A DNA stretch of 37,299 bases, taken from contig JAZNNB010000062.1 of the NCBI GenBank assembly GCA_045580025.1, positions 1-37,299 of the forward strand, read 5' to 3'. This document shows, one piece after another, positions 27,601 through 34,712 of the stretch (its first letter is position 1; every line of letters begins with the position of its first letter). This stretch comes from SIG440 sp045580025. Lineage in GTDB: Bacteria > Bacillota > Clostridia > Monoglobales > Monoglobaceae. The notes below the pieces were generated by a model that was not told the origin of the DNA, ran no database searches, and saw only the letters and a program-made list of their open reading frames with translations. A program made the translations under genes and the position numbers.

Positions 27601-28183
27601 TGATGGCGAATATGTTCAGCTGATTGAACCGCTCCGAAGCACGGAGAGAAGTGATTTGAAACAAATCAGCGGTGCAGAACGCGGAACGATTGTTCACTTT
27701 GTTTTGCAGATGATTGACCCCAAAACGATAAACAGTGTTGATGATGTTCGGGCATTGGTTGAAAAATTAAGAAATGAGAAAATTTTGAATGAAGCTCAGG
27801 CTGCTATTCTCGACTGTGAAAAAATTTCAGAATTTTTCCTTGGGGATATGGGAAAACGATTGAAGCAAGCTTCACGCATTGAGACGGAGTTTGGTTTTTA
27901 TACAACGGTGACAGCAGACGAAATTTACGGAAACAAAGTGGAGGATACCATTCTTTTGCAGGGTATTATTGACTGCTTTTTTGTGGAAAAAGATGGACGG
28001 GTTGTACTTTTGGACTTTAAAACTGACTATATAAAAAATTCGGCTGCGCTCGATAAGGCAAAAGAAAAGTATAGTATTCAGATTAAATATTACAAAAAAG
28101 CTTTGAAAGAAATTCTGGGGAAATCGGTGGATGAGGCGTATTTATACTTTTTTGACTGCGGACAACTGGTATCTATGGATTAG
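24605..28183 (+). CDS. addA: AddAB helicase-nuclease, subunit AddA
   Basis: This 1192-residue protein is a UvrD-type helicase fused to a RecB-type nuclease. Walker A is AAAAAGSGKT near residue 25, followed by LTFTEAAASEMREKI, STVHSFCLNTLK, the DE-box ILVDEYQDTNNIQD, GDLKQSIYKFRNA, VRIMSIHKSKGLEFPVVIL and LLYVALTRAREKLIITG. The nuclease motif LQGIIDCFF plus LLDFKTD is near residue 1137. AddAB resects double-strand breaks to Chi sites for RecA. I chose the ATG at 24605, preceded by GGTGAG at ten bases. The partner addB is usually just upstream; here the upstream neighbour is a pseudouridine synthase and no addB is in the window. Confidence 0.96.
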   Translation: MKWTDEQYEAISYKGQNILLAAAAGSGKTAVLVQRIIELVKNDKISLDELLVLTFTEAAASEMREKIKKAILSELKENPNDEHLTRQRLLMHSASISTVHSFCLNTLKNNIQMTDLPVDFTIADDTENAILLKEALEEVLERYYKNIDKDKSFADLVSGYGGTKNDGELRKWLLAIHNFSRSMAYPEKWLNEAVRAYRDVVRFGAFGGWWKKTLSELVEQSKKEIFEIYGQIIADTETRLGEEHPYFVFLADEFSDIQRVFSHINVNNYSSVKAALDSFIHKRMVSGRRKAEEIELAEQTRIKNLRNLAKGVYVELCEGFVLDEETVVERIARSYPVVRTLKNMVLMLDRCYSRKKREKGLLDFNDLEHETLTLLLNKKGEETPIAEALRNKYKMILVDEYQDTNNIQDVIFGTISQNNSNIFMVGDLKQSIYKFRNAVPKLFSDKYELYGKEKDAGHLIRLFKNFRSRDNVVDTVNFVFKNIMSPNVGEVNYTSEEFLVRGADYPPVSLDRNYSTEFHLVRAVDEMENTLEKEERVRLEARVVANRIRDMIDSKMEVFDKELKAMRPIRYKDIVVLMRKTKDEAPIFESVLGENSIPSYSDVGHSYLDSLEINTVLSYLQIVDNPRQDIPLIAILRSPIWGFSAENLAKIRENHKDGCFFDALLEAAENGNLRAAEFLKTLDKLRYNAQNEGVEKLIYRICYDSGYYALVGAFDHGAEKQGNLKILLERATEFEHTKMSGLFSFVNFIETMKAENKDMTPAKPFGEGEDVVRIMSIHKSKGLEFPVVILSNTANGFNLRDASNAIVWDEQGGIGLDFADTQMRIRYMSLSKNLVGLKLKKDMISEEMRLLYVALTRAREKLIITGTFDLSRNKLKNHIWRADGTVPCAYVRNIHCYRDWLCAALLRHPGAKALRDYCEIPETELDKSATFDFITYVHENFENVPKMKALDDARDSELLDDFLDIGVVREMLAFEYKNKKKSTLPVKLSVSEVKRMQSDDGEYVQLIEPLRSTERSDLKQISGAERGTIVHFVLQMIDPKTINSVDDVRALVEKLRNEKILNEAQAAILDCEKISEFFLGDMGKRLKQASRIETEFGFYTTVTADEIYGNKVEDTILLQGIIDCFFVEKDGRVVLLDFKTDYIKNSAALDKAKEKYSIQIKYYKKALKEILGKSVDEAYLYFFDCGQLVSMD

Positions 28184-28195
28184 GAGGCGGAAATA

Positions 28196-29305
28196 ATGAA
28201 GGCATTGATTTTTACTGTAACAACAGGACAGGGGCATAATCAAGTGGCAAAGGTCTTGTGTGACTATCTTAACGAAAGCGGTGTCGAAGCCATATCGGTT
28301 GATGCTTTTGAATATATAACGCCTGTCCTCAAAGAAACTATTTCCCAAGGATATCTTGTGTCGACCAAACGGCTCCCTAAGATTTATGGTAAAAGTTACC
28401 GCTTTTTAGAAAAGCGTGATGAAGACAGTCTTGACAGCATTGTGGTGAAAATGCTCAGCGGGATTTTGTCAAAAAAGCTGGTGAGCTTCGTCAAGAATTA
28501 TGCGCCCGATGTGATTGTTTGCACGCACGTTTTTGCGTCAATTATGGTAAGTGCTGTGGCAAGTAGCCTTGATGCAAATATAAAGACAGTGGGCATTGTG
28601 ACGGACTTCACTATGCATCCGTATTGGGAAGATGCAAAGCTTGATTATTATATAACGGCAAGTGAACTGCTTAGCAATCAGGCAGAGAAAAAAGGAATTT
28701 CTGCTTCAAAACTTGTGCCCATAGGTATTCCCATTGACCCCAAATTTGCCGAGAGCAAAGATACAAAAACGGCAAGAGAGTGCCTTGGCTTTGAGGACAG
28801 GACTACGGTTTTGGTTATGAGTGGAAGCATGGGTTATGGGAAGATAGGGAAAATGATTAAAGCTCTTGATGCTACCAATCTTGATTTTCAGATTGTATCG
28901 GTTTGTGGATATAATCAACAGCTGAAAACAAAAATCGACCGTATGAAGCTCAGACATAAGATATACAACTTTGGGTTTTCGGACGAAATTGATTTGCTTA
29001 TGGATGCGGCGGACTGTCTGGTTACCAAACCTGGCGGGCTTACCACCAGTGAGGCGCTTGCCAAAGGGCTTCCTATGATTATGGCAAACCCAATACCTGG
29101 GCAAGAGGACAGAAATGTAGAGTTCCTTTTAAATAATGGGGCGGCGCTTAAAATGAGTTCGACTTTCCCCATAGATGAAGCGTTATTTCAGCTTTTTGGG
29201 AACAAAACCAGAATTTCTACTATGCGTGAGGTTATTTCGTTTTTGGGAAAACCTAATGCGACAAGAGATTTTGTTAAATTTGTTTTATCACTTAATGGAA
29301 ATTGA
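28196..29305 (+). CDS. MGDG synthase/UgtP-type glycolipid glycosyltransferase (GT28)
   Basis: This 369-residue protein has the MGDG-synthase N-terminal domain (FTVTTGQGHNQVAKVLCDYL, VTDFTMHPYWEDAKLDYYITASE) and a GT28 C-terminal domain (VMSGSMGYGKIGKMI, then KPGGLTTSEALAKGLPMIMANPIPGQE near residue 277). Relatives such as UgtP transfer glucose from UDP-glucose to diacylglycerol, making membrane glycolipids and lipoteichoic-acid anchors; others make galactolipids. Donor and acceptor cannot be fixed here. There is no signal peptide; the enzyme should be membrane-peripheral in the cytoplasm. GGAGG precedes the ATG, 12 bases after addA. Confidence 0.88.
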   Translation: MKALIFTVTTGQGHNQVAKVLCDYLNESGVEAISVDAFEYITPVLKETISQGYLVSTKRLPKIYGKSYRFLEKRDEDSLDSIVVKMLSGILSKKLVSFVKNYAPDVIVCTHVFASIMVSAVASSLDANIKTVGIVTDFTMHPYWEDAKLDYYITASELLSNQAEKKGISASKLVPIGIPIDPKFAESKDTKTARECLGFEDRTTVLVMSGSMGYGKIGKMIKALDATNLDFQIVSVCGYNQQLKTKIDRMKLRHKIYNFGFSDEIDLLMDAADCLVTKPGGLTTSEALAKGLPMIMANPIPGQEDRNVEFLLNNGAALKMSSTFPIDEALFQLFGNKTRISTMREVISFLGKPNATRDFVKFVLSLNGN

Positions 29306-29323
29306 TTTTGAAGGAGAGATTTG

Positions 29324-30013
29324 ATGCTTGGAACGTGGGTGAATTGCATCGCTATTGCTTTGGGCGGATGCATAGGACTTATTGCAAAACGGGGAATATC
29401 CGAAAAGCTAAACAGGAGCATTATGAGTGCTTTAGCACTTTGCGTTTTTTATATAGGCATAAGCGGTGCACTGGAGTGTCAGAATATTTTGGTTGTTATT
29501 TTGTCAATGGTTATTGGAACACTAATCGGCGAAGGATTTGACTTTGATGCATCGATAAGACGGCTTGGAGAAAGATTGGAAAAGCGTGTAAATAAAAATG
29601 GCGCAGATGGGACAATAGCAAAAGGGTTTGTCACAGCAAGTCTGCTCTTTTGTGTTGGTGCCATGGCTATTGTTGGTCCACTCCAAAGCGGAATATCAGG
29701 GAACCACGAAACACTTTTTGCCAAATCTCTTATGGATGCGGTTGCTGCTGCGGTGCTTGCTTCAACCCTTGGTTTTGGTGTAGTTCTTTCTGCGGGATTT
29801 GTTTTGGTTTATCAGGGAGCAATTACTCTTTGCGCATCGTTTTTGGAGCCACTCTTAACCGATGTGATTATTGCGGAAATGACCTGCACAGGTTCCATTA
29901 TTATTGTTGCTTTGGCGTTTAACATGCTAAAGGTTACCAATATAAAGGTCATGAATTATGTTCCAGCGATTTTTATTCCCATTGTGATTTATTGGGTTTT
30001 GGATTTATTTTAA
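29324..30013 (+). CDS. DUF554 family membrane protein (YdfK-like)
   Basis: This 229-residue protein has about six to seven membrane helices. The opening MLGTWVNCIAIALGGCIGLI and the later FVTASLLFCVGAMAIVGPLQ with SGISGNHETLFAKSLMDAV are characteristic of DUF554 proteins. Function is unknown; a transport role has been suggested from topology only. I took the ATG at 29324 rather than the adjacent TTG at 29321, with GGAGAG upstream. It lies 18 bases after the glycosyltransferase and 18 before dut. Confidence 0.9.
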   Translation: MLGTWVNCIAIALGGCIGLIAKRGISEKLNRSIMSALALCVFYIGISGALECQNILVVILSMVIGTLIGEGFDFDASIRRLGERLEKRVNKNGADGTIAKGFVTASLLFCVGAMAIVGPLQSGISGNHETLFAKSLMDAVAAAVLASTLGFGVVLSAGFVLVYQGAITLCASFLEPLLTDVIIAEMTCTGSIIIVALAFNMLKVTNIKVMNYVPAIFIPIVIYWVLDLF

Positions 30014-30031
30014 TTTTTTGGAGGAGATAAA

Positions 30032-30538
30032 ATGAAAAGAATTGCACAGTTTGAAAGGGTTAGCAACGAACAGTTTGTTCTTGGATGGGCGGATTGCTTT
30101 GGCACAGGGAAAGGGATTTATGACGCTTTTGATTATATAAAGCTGCCAAAACGTGCCACAAAAGGCTCTGCCGGTTATGACTTTTTTGCGGTGAAAAATG
30201 TGGTACTGGCGCCCGGGGAAAGCATAAAAATGCCCACCGGCATCAGAGTGAAGATTGATGAGGGGTGGGTTTTGAAAATTTATCCCCGAAGTGGACTTGG
30301 ATTTAAGTACAGACTTCAGCTTAACAATACTGTTGGGATTATTGACAGCGATTATTATTATTCGGACAATGAGGGGCATATTTTTATCAAAATAACAAAT
30401 GACTCAAAGGATGGGAAAACCGTCACAATAAATTGCGGTGATGCTTTTGCCCAGGGGATATTCCTTGAATATGGAATAACAGTTGACGACGATGTTACAG
30501 ATGTAAGAAACGGTGGATTTGGAAGTACATCTAAATAA
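30032..30538 (+). CDS. dut: dUTP diphosphatase (trimeric dUTPase)
   Basis: This 168-residue protein hydrolyses dUTP to dUMP and pyrophosphate, keeping uracil out of DNA and feeding thymidylate synthesis. All five motifs of trimeric dUTPases are visible: AGYDFFA, PRSGLGFK, GIIDSDYYYSDNEGHI, DAFAQGIF and the C-terminal Phe loop RNGGFGSTSK. Motif 3 has extra residues between the DSDYY turn and GHI compared with the usual DADYRGEI, so the loop beside the uracil pocket is longer. GGAGG precedes the ATG. It is the last gene of the run that starts at rlmB and ends at a strong terminator. Confidence 0.95.
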   Translation: MKRIAQFERVSNEQFVLGWADCFGTGKGIYDAFDYIKLPKRATKGSAGYDFFAVKNVVLAPGESIKMPTGIRVKIDEGWVLKIYPRSGLGFKYRLQLNNTVGIIDSDYYYSDNEGHIFIKITNDSKDGKTVTINCGDAFAQGIFLEYGITVDDDVTDVRNGGFGSTSK

Positions 30539-30544
30539 AAAAGG

Positions 30545-30577
30545 AAGAACGTTTTGGAAAACCAAAACGTTCTTTTT
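30545..30577. terminator. Bidirectional terminator between dut and cysK
   Basis: A perfect 13-bp stem (30545-30557 with 30562-30574) with an AAAA loop is followed by a T run on the plus strand and by TTCCTTTTTTA on the minus strand. It separates two convergent operons. Confidence 0.92.
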
Positions 30578-30585
30578 GTATTTTT

Positions 30586-31515
30586 CTATTCAGAAAATAG
30601 TGATGTTGACATATAACGTTCGCCTGTGTCAGGGAGCAAAACCACAATGGTTTTATCCTTGTTTTCAAGGCGGTTTGCAATTTCAGTTGCCGCAAAAAGT
30701 GCTGCGCCGGATGAAATGCCAACCAGAATTCCCTCATATTTTGCAAGGGTGCGGCTTGCCCCGTATGCGTTATCCTCGGTGACAGTAACTATTTCGTCTA
30801 TCACTGAAGTGTCAAGGGCTTTTGGGATGAATCCTGCACCTATCCCCTGAAGACCATGGGGACCGGATGTTCCTTTGGAGAGAACGGGCGAACCTGATGG
30901 TTCAACCGCCACAACCTTTATGTCCGGATTTTGTTCTTTTAAATATTTTCCCGTGCCGCTGATTGTACCGCCCGTGCCCACACCTGCAACAAAAATATCG
31001 ACTTTTCCTTTGGTATCGTCCCATATTTCAGGGCCGGTTGTCAGATAATGAGCCTTGGGATTTGAGGGATTTTCAAACTGTGATGGAATGAAGCTGTTTT
31101 CTGTTTTTTCAGCGAGCTCGGCGGCTTTCTGGATTGCTCCACTCATACCAAGCTTTCCATCGGTGAGGACAATTTCTGCACCATAGGCTTTTAAAAGGTT
31201 TTGACGTTCAATGCTCATGGTTTCGGGCATAGTGAAAATGGTTTTATAACCCTTTGATGCCGAAACCGCTGCAAGACCAATACCTGTATTACCGCTTGTT
31301 GGCTCAATTATCACAGAACCAGGTTTCAAAAGACCAGTTCCTTCAGCATCTTCAATCATTTTTTTTGCGATGCGGTCCTTGGCGCTTCCTGCGGGGTTGA
31401 AATATTCGAGCTTTGCAAGAACTGTGGCACTGAGACCGGTTTTGTCTTTATATCTTGACAGGCAAAGAAGTGGAGTAGTGCCGATGAGGTCGCTTACTGA
31501 GTCAAAAATTTTCAT
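30586..31515 (-). CDS. cysK: cysteine synthase A (O-acetylserine sulfhydrylase)
   Basis: This 309-residue PLP enzyme makes cysteine from O-acetylserine and sulfide. The PLP lysine is Lys46 in NPAGSAKDR (a variant of NPGGSVKDR), the substrate loop is TSGNTG (residues 73-78), and GVGTGGTISGTGKYLK binds the cofactor phosphate. The C-terminal half has GISSGAALFAA. It could in principle be a related beta-replacement enzyme, but length and motifs favour CysK. AAAGGGGC precedes the ATG. It is the last gene on a strand that also carries cysE, and lies 47 bases after the transketolase genes. Confidence 0.94.
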   Translation of the reverse strand: MKIFDSVSDLIGTTPLLCLSRYKDKTGLSATVLAKLEYFNPAGSAKDRIAKKMIEDAEGTGLLKPGSVIIEPTSGNTGIGLAAVSASKGYKTIFTMPETMSIERQNLLKAYGAEIVLTDGKLGMSGAIQKAAELAEKTENSFIPSQFENPSNPKAHYLTTGPEIWDDTKGKVDIFVAGVGTGGTISGTGKYLKEQNPDIKVVAVEPSGSPVLSKGTSGPHGLQGIGAGFIPKALDTSVIDEIVTVTEDNAYGASRTLAKYEGILVGISSGAALFAATEIANRLENKDKTIVVLLPDTGERYMSTSLFSE

Positions 31516-31562
31516 ATTTTAAGCCCCTTTCCAAAGTTAAAACCAAAAGGTTTGATATGTAC

Positions 31563-32507
31563 TTATTTTTTTGCGAGGACTTCTTTTGCTTTTTCTACGA
31601 TTGTTTTTGTGTCAAGGCCATAAATTTCAAAGAGCTTCTGGGGAGTTCCGGAACGACCGAACACGTCCTGAGTTCCAACTCTTGCCATTGGAACGGGTAC
31701 GTTTTCTGATAAAACTTCAGCTACTGCACTGCCAAGACCGCCGATTATGTTATGCTCTTCGGCAGTAACGATTGCGCCGGTTTCTTTTGCTGCTTTTATG
31801 ATAATTTCTTTGTCGATGGGTTTTATGGTGTGGATATTAACCACCCTTGCTGAAATGCCAAGCTCAGCTAAGACAGTTCTTGCTTCGAGGGCATATGGAA
31901 CCATAAGACCTGTTGCAATAATTGTAAGGTCACAGCCGCTTTCAAGCTCAACCCCTTTGCCGATTTCGAATTTGTAGTTTTCATCAAAAATGGTAGGAAC
32001 AGCAAGCCTTCCAAAGCGAAGATAAACAGGCCCCTGATGGTCGATTGCAGCTTTTACTGCAAGACGGGCTTCAGTAGCATCAGCAGGATTGATAATGGTC
32101 ATATTGGGGATTGTGCGCATAATGCCAATATCCTCAAGGCACTGGTGTGTAGCGCCGTCTTCACCAACGGAAATTCCTGCGTGGGTTGCGCCGATTTTTA
32201 CGTTTAAAGCAGGGTAGCCAATGGAGTTGCGGATTTGTTCAAAAGCTCTGCCAGATGCAAACATTGCAAAGGAACTTGCAAAAACAATATTGCCGCAGGT
32301 TGACATACCTGCTGCAACAGAGAGCATATTGCCCTCGGCGATACCTGCATTTATAAATCTTTCGGGATATACTTTTTTGAAGTAGTCGGTTTTGGTTGAT
32401 TTTGAAAGGTCAGCATCAAGAACGATAATTCTTTCATCACACCCAAACTCTGCAAGAGCTGCACCGTAAGCTTCGCGTGTTGCTATTTTTTCACCGATTT
32501 TATACAT
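31563..32507 (-). CDS. transketolase, C-terminal subunit
   Basis: This 314-residue protein holds the pyrimidine-binding and C-terminal domains of transketolase: MYKIGEKIATREAYGAALAEFG, then DLSKSTKTDYFKKVYPERFINAGIAEGNMLSVAAGMS, and a C-terminal AKETGAIVTAEEHNIIGGLGSAV. With the N-terminal subunit it moves two-carbon units in the non-oxidative pentose phosphate pathway using thiamine diphosphate. The start ATG overlaps the stop of the N-terminal subunit by one base (TAATG), with AGGAGGT inside that gene; equal synthesis by coupling is likely. Split transketolases are common in Clostridia. Confidence 0.95.
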   Translation of the reverse strand: MYKIGEKIATREAYGAALAEFGCDERIIVLDADLSKSTKTDYFKKVYPERFINAGIAEGNMLSVAAGMSTCGNIVFASSFAMFASGRAFEQIRNSIGYPALNVKIGATHAGISVGEDGATHQCLEDIGIMRTIPNMTIINPADATEARLAVKAAIDHQGPVYLRFGRLAVPTIFDENYKFEIGKGVELESGCDLTIIATGLMVPYALEARTVLAELGISARVVNIHTIKPIDKEIIIKAAKETGAIVTAEEHNIIGGLGSAVAEVLSENVPVPMARVGTQDVFGRSGTPQKLFEIYGLDTKTIVEKAKEVLAKK

Positions 32508-33352
32508 TAGAGTGCACCTCCTAAAGAATTTATGTATTCATCAAGTTCACGAGTGCCTATCTCGCATTGTTCAACAGAGGGAGCACTGCCATGCCAACTA
32601 CACTGGTTTTCCATGAACGAAACGCCTTTACCCTTTATGGTGTTTGCGATAATTATGGTAGGCATTCCTCTTGTTTCTTTTGCTTTTTTTACGGCATCTG
32701 ATATTTCATCAAAATTGTGGCCGTTTATTGTGAGAACATTCCAGTTGAACGCTTCAAATTTCTTGTCAAAAGGCGTGGGGTTCATAACGTCACGGATGTT
32801 TCCGTCAATCTGGAGATTATTGAAGTCAAGAAAAACGGTGAGGTTGTCAAGTTTGTAGTGAGCAGCAAACATAGCTGCTTCCCATACCTGACCTTCTTCG
32901 CATTCCCCGTCACCAATGATGGAATAAACCCGATAGGCCTTTTTGTTGAGCTTTCCGGCAAGCGCCATTCCGCAGGCTGCACTTATGCCTTGACCGAGTG
33001 ATCCGGTTGACATATCTACGCCACGTACACCTTTCATATCAGGGTGTCCCTGAAGATAGCTTTCGGCATTTCTGAATGTCTTTATGTCCTCTTTTGGAAT
33101 AAATCCACGCTCAGCAAGGGCTCCGTAAAGGGCGGGGGAAGCGTGACCTTTTGAAAGGACAAACCTGTCTCGGTCAGGATTTTGTGGATTTTTTGGGTCG
33201 ATATTCATCTCTGACATAAAGAGATATGCCAGAATATCTGCTGAAGAGAGCGAGCCGCCCGGGTGACCGGATTTGGCATTGCAGGTTGCTTCAAGCACCA
33301 TTTTGCGGATGTTTGCAGCAGACCGCTTGAGCTCGGTGTAATTGTTGTTCAT
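32507..33352 (-). CDS. transketolase, N-terminal subunit
   Basis: This 281-residue protein is the thiamine-diphosphate-binding half of a split transketolase. CNAKSGHPGGSLSSADILAYL is the opening motif, and the diphosphate/metal motif GDGECEEGQVWEAAMFA (about residue 146) runs on to LDFNNLQIDG. It forms an alpha2-beta2 enzyme with the C-terminal subunit encoded next. GGAGG lies nine bases before the ATG. The 50 bases to the upstream yitT gene hold no convincing promoter, so it is probably cotranscribed. Confidence 0.95.
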   Translation of the reverse strand: MNNNYTELKRSAANIRKMVLEATCNAKSGHPGGSLSSADILAYLFMSEMNIDPKNPQNPDRDRFVLSKGHASPALYGALAERGFIPKEDIKTFRNAESYLQGHPDMKGVRGVDMSTGSLGQGISAACGMALAGKLNKKAYRVYSIIGDGECEEGQVWEAAMFAAHYKLDNLTVFLDFNNLQIDGNIRDVMNPTPFDKKFEAFNWNVLTINGHNFDEISDAVKKAKETRGMPTIIIANTIKGKGVSFMENQCSWHGSAPSVEQCEIGTRELDEYINSLGGAL

Positions 33353-33402
33353 GGTTGTTGGCCTCCGTTTGTTTGAAAATTGTTTATATTAAAGTATAAA
33401 AC

Positions 33403-34239
33403 TCAAGTGGTTTTGAACCCGTTCCCCAACACCTCATGGGCATCGGAGAGAACGACAAAAGCACCGCTGTCAATGAGCTTTATAATTTTTTTCAGTTTGT
33501 TTATTTCGTATTTTTTTACCACACACATAAGAACAGTTTTTTCGTTTTTTGTATAGTGGGATGATGCGTGGAGTGCGGTGGTACCCCGGTTTAGTTGCTG
33601 GTAAATACCAAAAGAAATTTCTTCGGGTTTGTCCGATATGATATAAGCGATTTTTGCAAAATCAATGCCCTCAAGCATCAAATCCACCACGTGGGAGCAG
33701 AAGAAGAGCGCTATTGCGGAATAAAGGATAACCTCCAAACGTCCAAAGGTTACACCTGCTAAAAGAACAATGACAACATCAATTATCAGGATAAATCGAC
33801 CTATGGAAAAGGACGGAAAATGTTTTTTCAAAATTTGTGCTGCAATGTCTGTGCCGCCTGTGGTTGCGCCTGACCAGAAAACTATTCCAAGGCCAAGACC
33901 CATAAGGCTTCCGCCGTATATTGCTGACAAAAGGACGTCTCTTGTCACAGGAGCAAAAAAAGAAAAGATGTCGGTAAATACAGACAAAGAAACCATGCCA
34001 AAAAGTGATGATATGAGAAAACCTTTGTCAAAATATTTAAGGCTCAATAAAAATATTGGAATATTCAAAACCAAAATGGAAATTCCCACAGGAATCTTTG
34101 TCAGGTGGTTTATGAGGATTGAAACACCGCTTAAGCCACCGGGAGCAATATTTGCGGGAACTAAAAACAAATTCAGTGACAGTGACACAACAAATGAGCC
34201 CAGGAAAACAAAGAAATATTTTCTTAAAACGGCAAGCAT
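33403..34239 (-). CDS. YitT family membrane protein with DUF2179 domain
   Basis: This 278-residue protein has about five to six membrane helices with conserved blocks LFLVPANIAPGGLSGVSIL and FWSGATTGGTDIAAQIL. A cytoplasmic ferredoxin-like DUF2179 domain (about residues 215-275, EKTVLMCVVKKYEINKLKKI then SDAHEVLGNGF) follows. The family is widespread in Firmicutes; no transported substrate has been settled. AGGAGATG precedes the ATG. It sits 46 bases after mrnC in the same direction. Confidence 0.93.
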   Translation of the reverse strand: MLAVLRKYFFVFLGSFVVSLSLNLFLVPANIAPGGLSGVSILINHLTKIPVGISILVLNIPIFLLSLKYFDKGFLISSLFGMVSLSVFTDIFSFFAPVTRDVLLSAIYGGSLMGLGLGIVFWSGATTGGTDIAAQILKKHFPSFSIGRFILIIDVVIVLLAGVTFGRLEVILYSAIALFFCSHVVDLMLEGIDFAKIAYIISDKPEEISFGIYQQLNRGTTALHASSHYTKNEKTVLMCVVKKYEINKLKKIIKLIDSGAFVVLSDAHEVLGNGFKTT

Positions 34240-34285
34240 TTTTACACATCTCCTAAATGTTTAATATGTAAAAATGCAAAGGCTG

Positions 34286-34690
34286 TCAGATGATAAGGTT
34301 TCGCATAAGTTCAAGAATTCTGTCGCTGTCGCCTTTTAAATAAAGATAACCAATCAGTGCCTCAATGCCGGTAGCAGATTTGTAGTCAATCAAATCTGCG
34401 TTTTTTGGCGGGTGTGAGTTTGTGTTTCTGCCCCGTTTGTAGACCGCGGTTTCCTCTTCGGTGAGGATGTCCTTTATTTTCTGATAAAGATCGGACTGTG
34501 CTTTTGCATTCACCATTCCGATTGCGGCTTTGTGGAGTTTTTGAACAGGCATATTGAGGTCTTTTAAAAGATAGGTCCTGACAAAAAGTTCATATACCGC
34601 ATCACCAAGATATGCAAGAGCAAGGGGGGAGTATTGGTTCGGGGGGACTTTTTTTCCCACTTCAAATTCTTTAATAAAAGTATCAAGCAT
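34286..34690 (-). CDS. mrnC: Mini-ribonuclease III
   Basis: This 134-residue protein is an RNase III catalytic domain without the dsRNA-binding domain. The signature LALAYLGDAVYELFVR holds the catalytic Asp30, and TGIEALIGYLYL holds Glu110. Mini-III matures 23S rRNA ends in Bacillus as a dimer. GAGGTAAG precedes the ATG, 22 bases after cysS. The cysE-cysS-mrnC order is conserved in Firmicutes. Confidence 0.95.
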   Translation of the reverse strand: MLDTFIKEFEVGKKVPPNQYSPLALAYLGDAVYELFVRTYLLKDLNMPVQKLHKAAIGMVNAKAQSDLYQKIKDILTEEETAVYKRGRNTNSHPPKNADLIDYKSATGIEALIGYLYLKGDSDRILELMRNLII

Positions 34691-34712
34691 AAGACTTACC
34701 TCGCAGACTTAA

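Noticed and set aside
31516..31562. Possible terminator between the transketolase genes and cysK
   Set aside because: Only a 5-bp stem (AAACC/GGTTT) with a short T run on the minus strand; too weak to call, so cotranscription of cysK remains possible.
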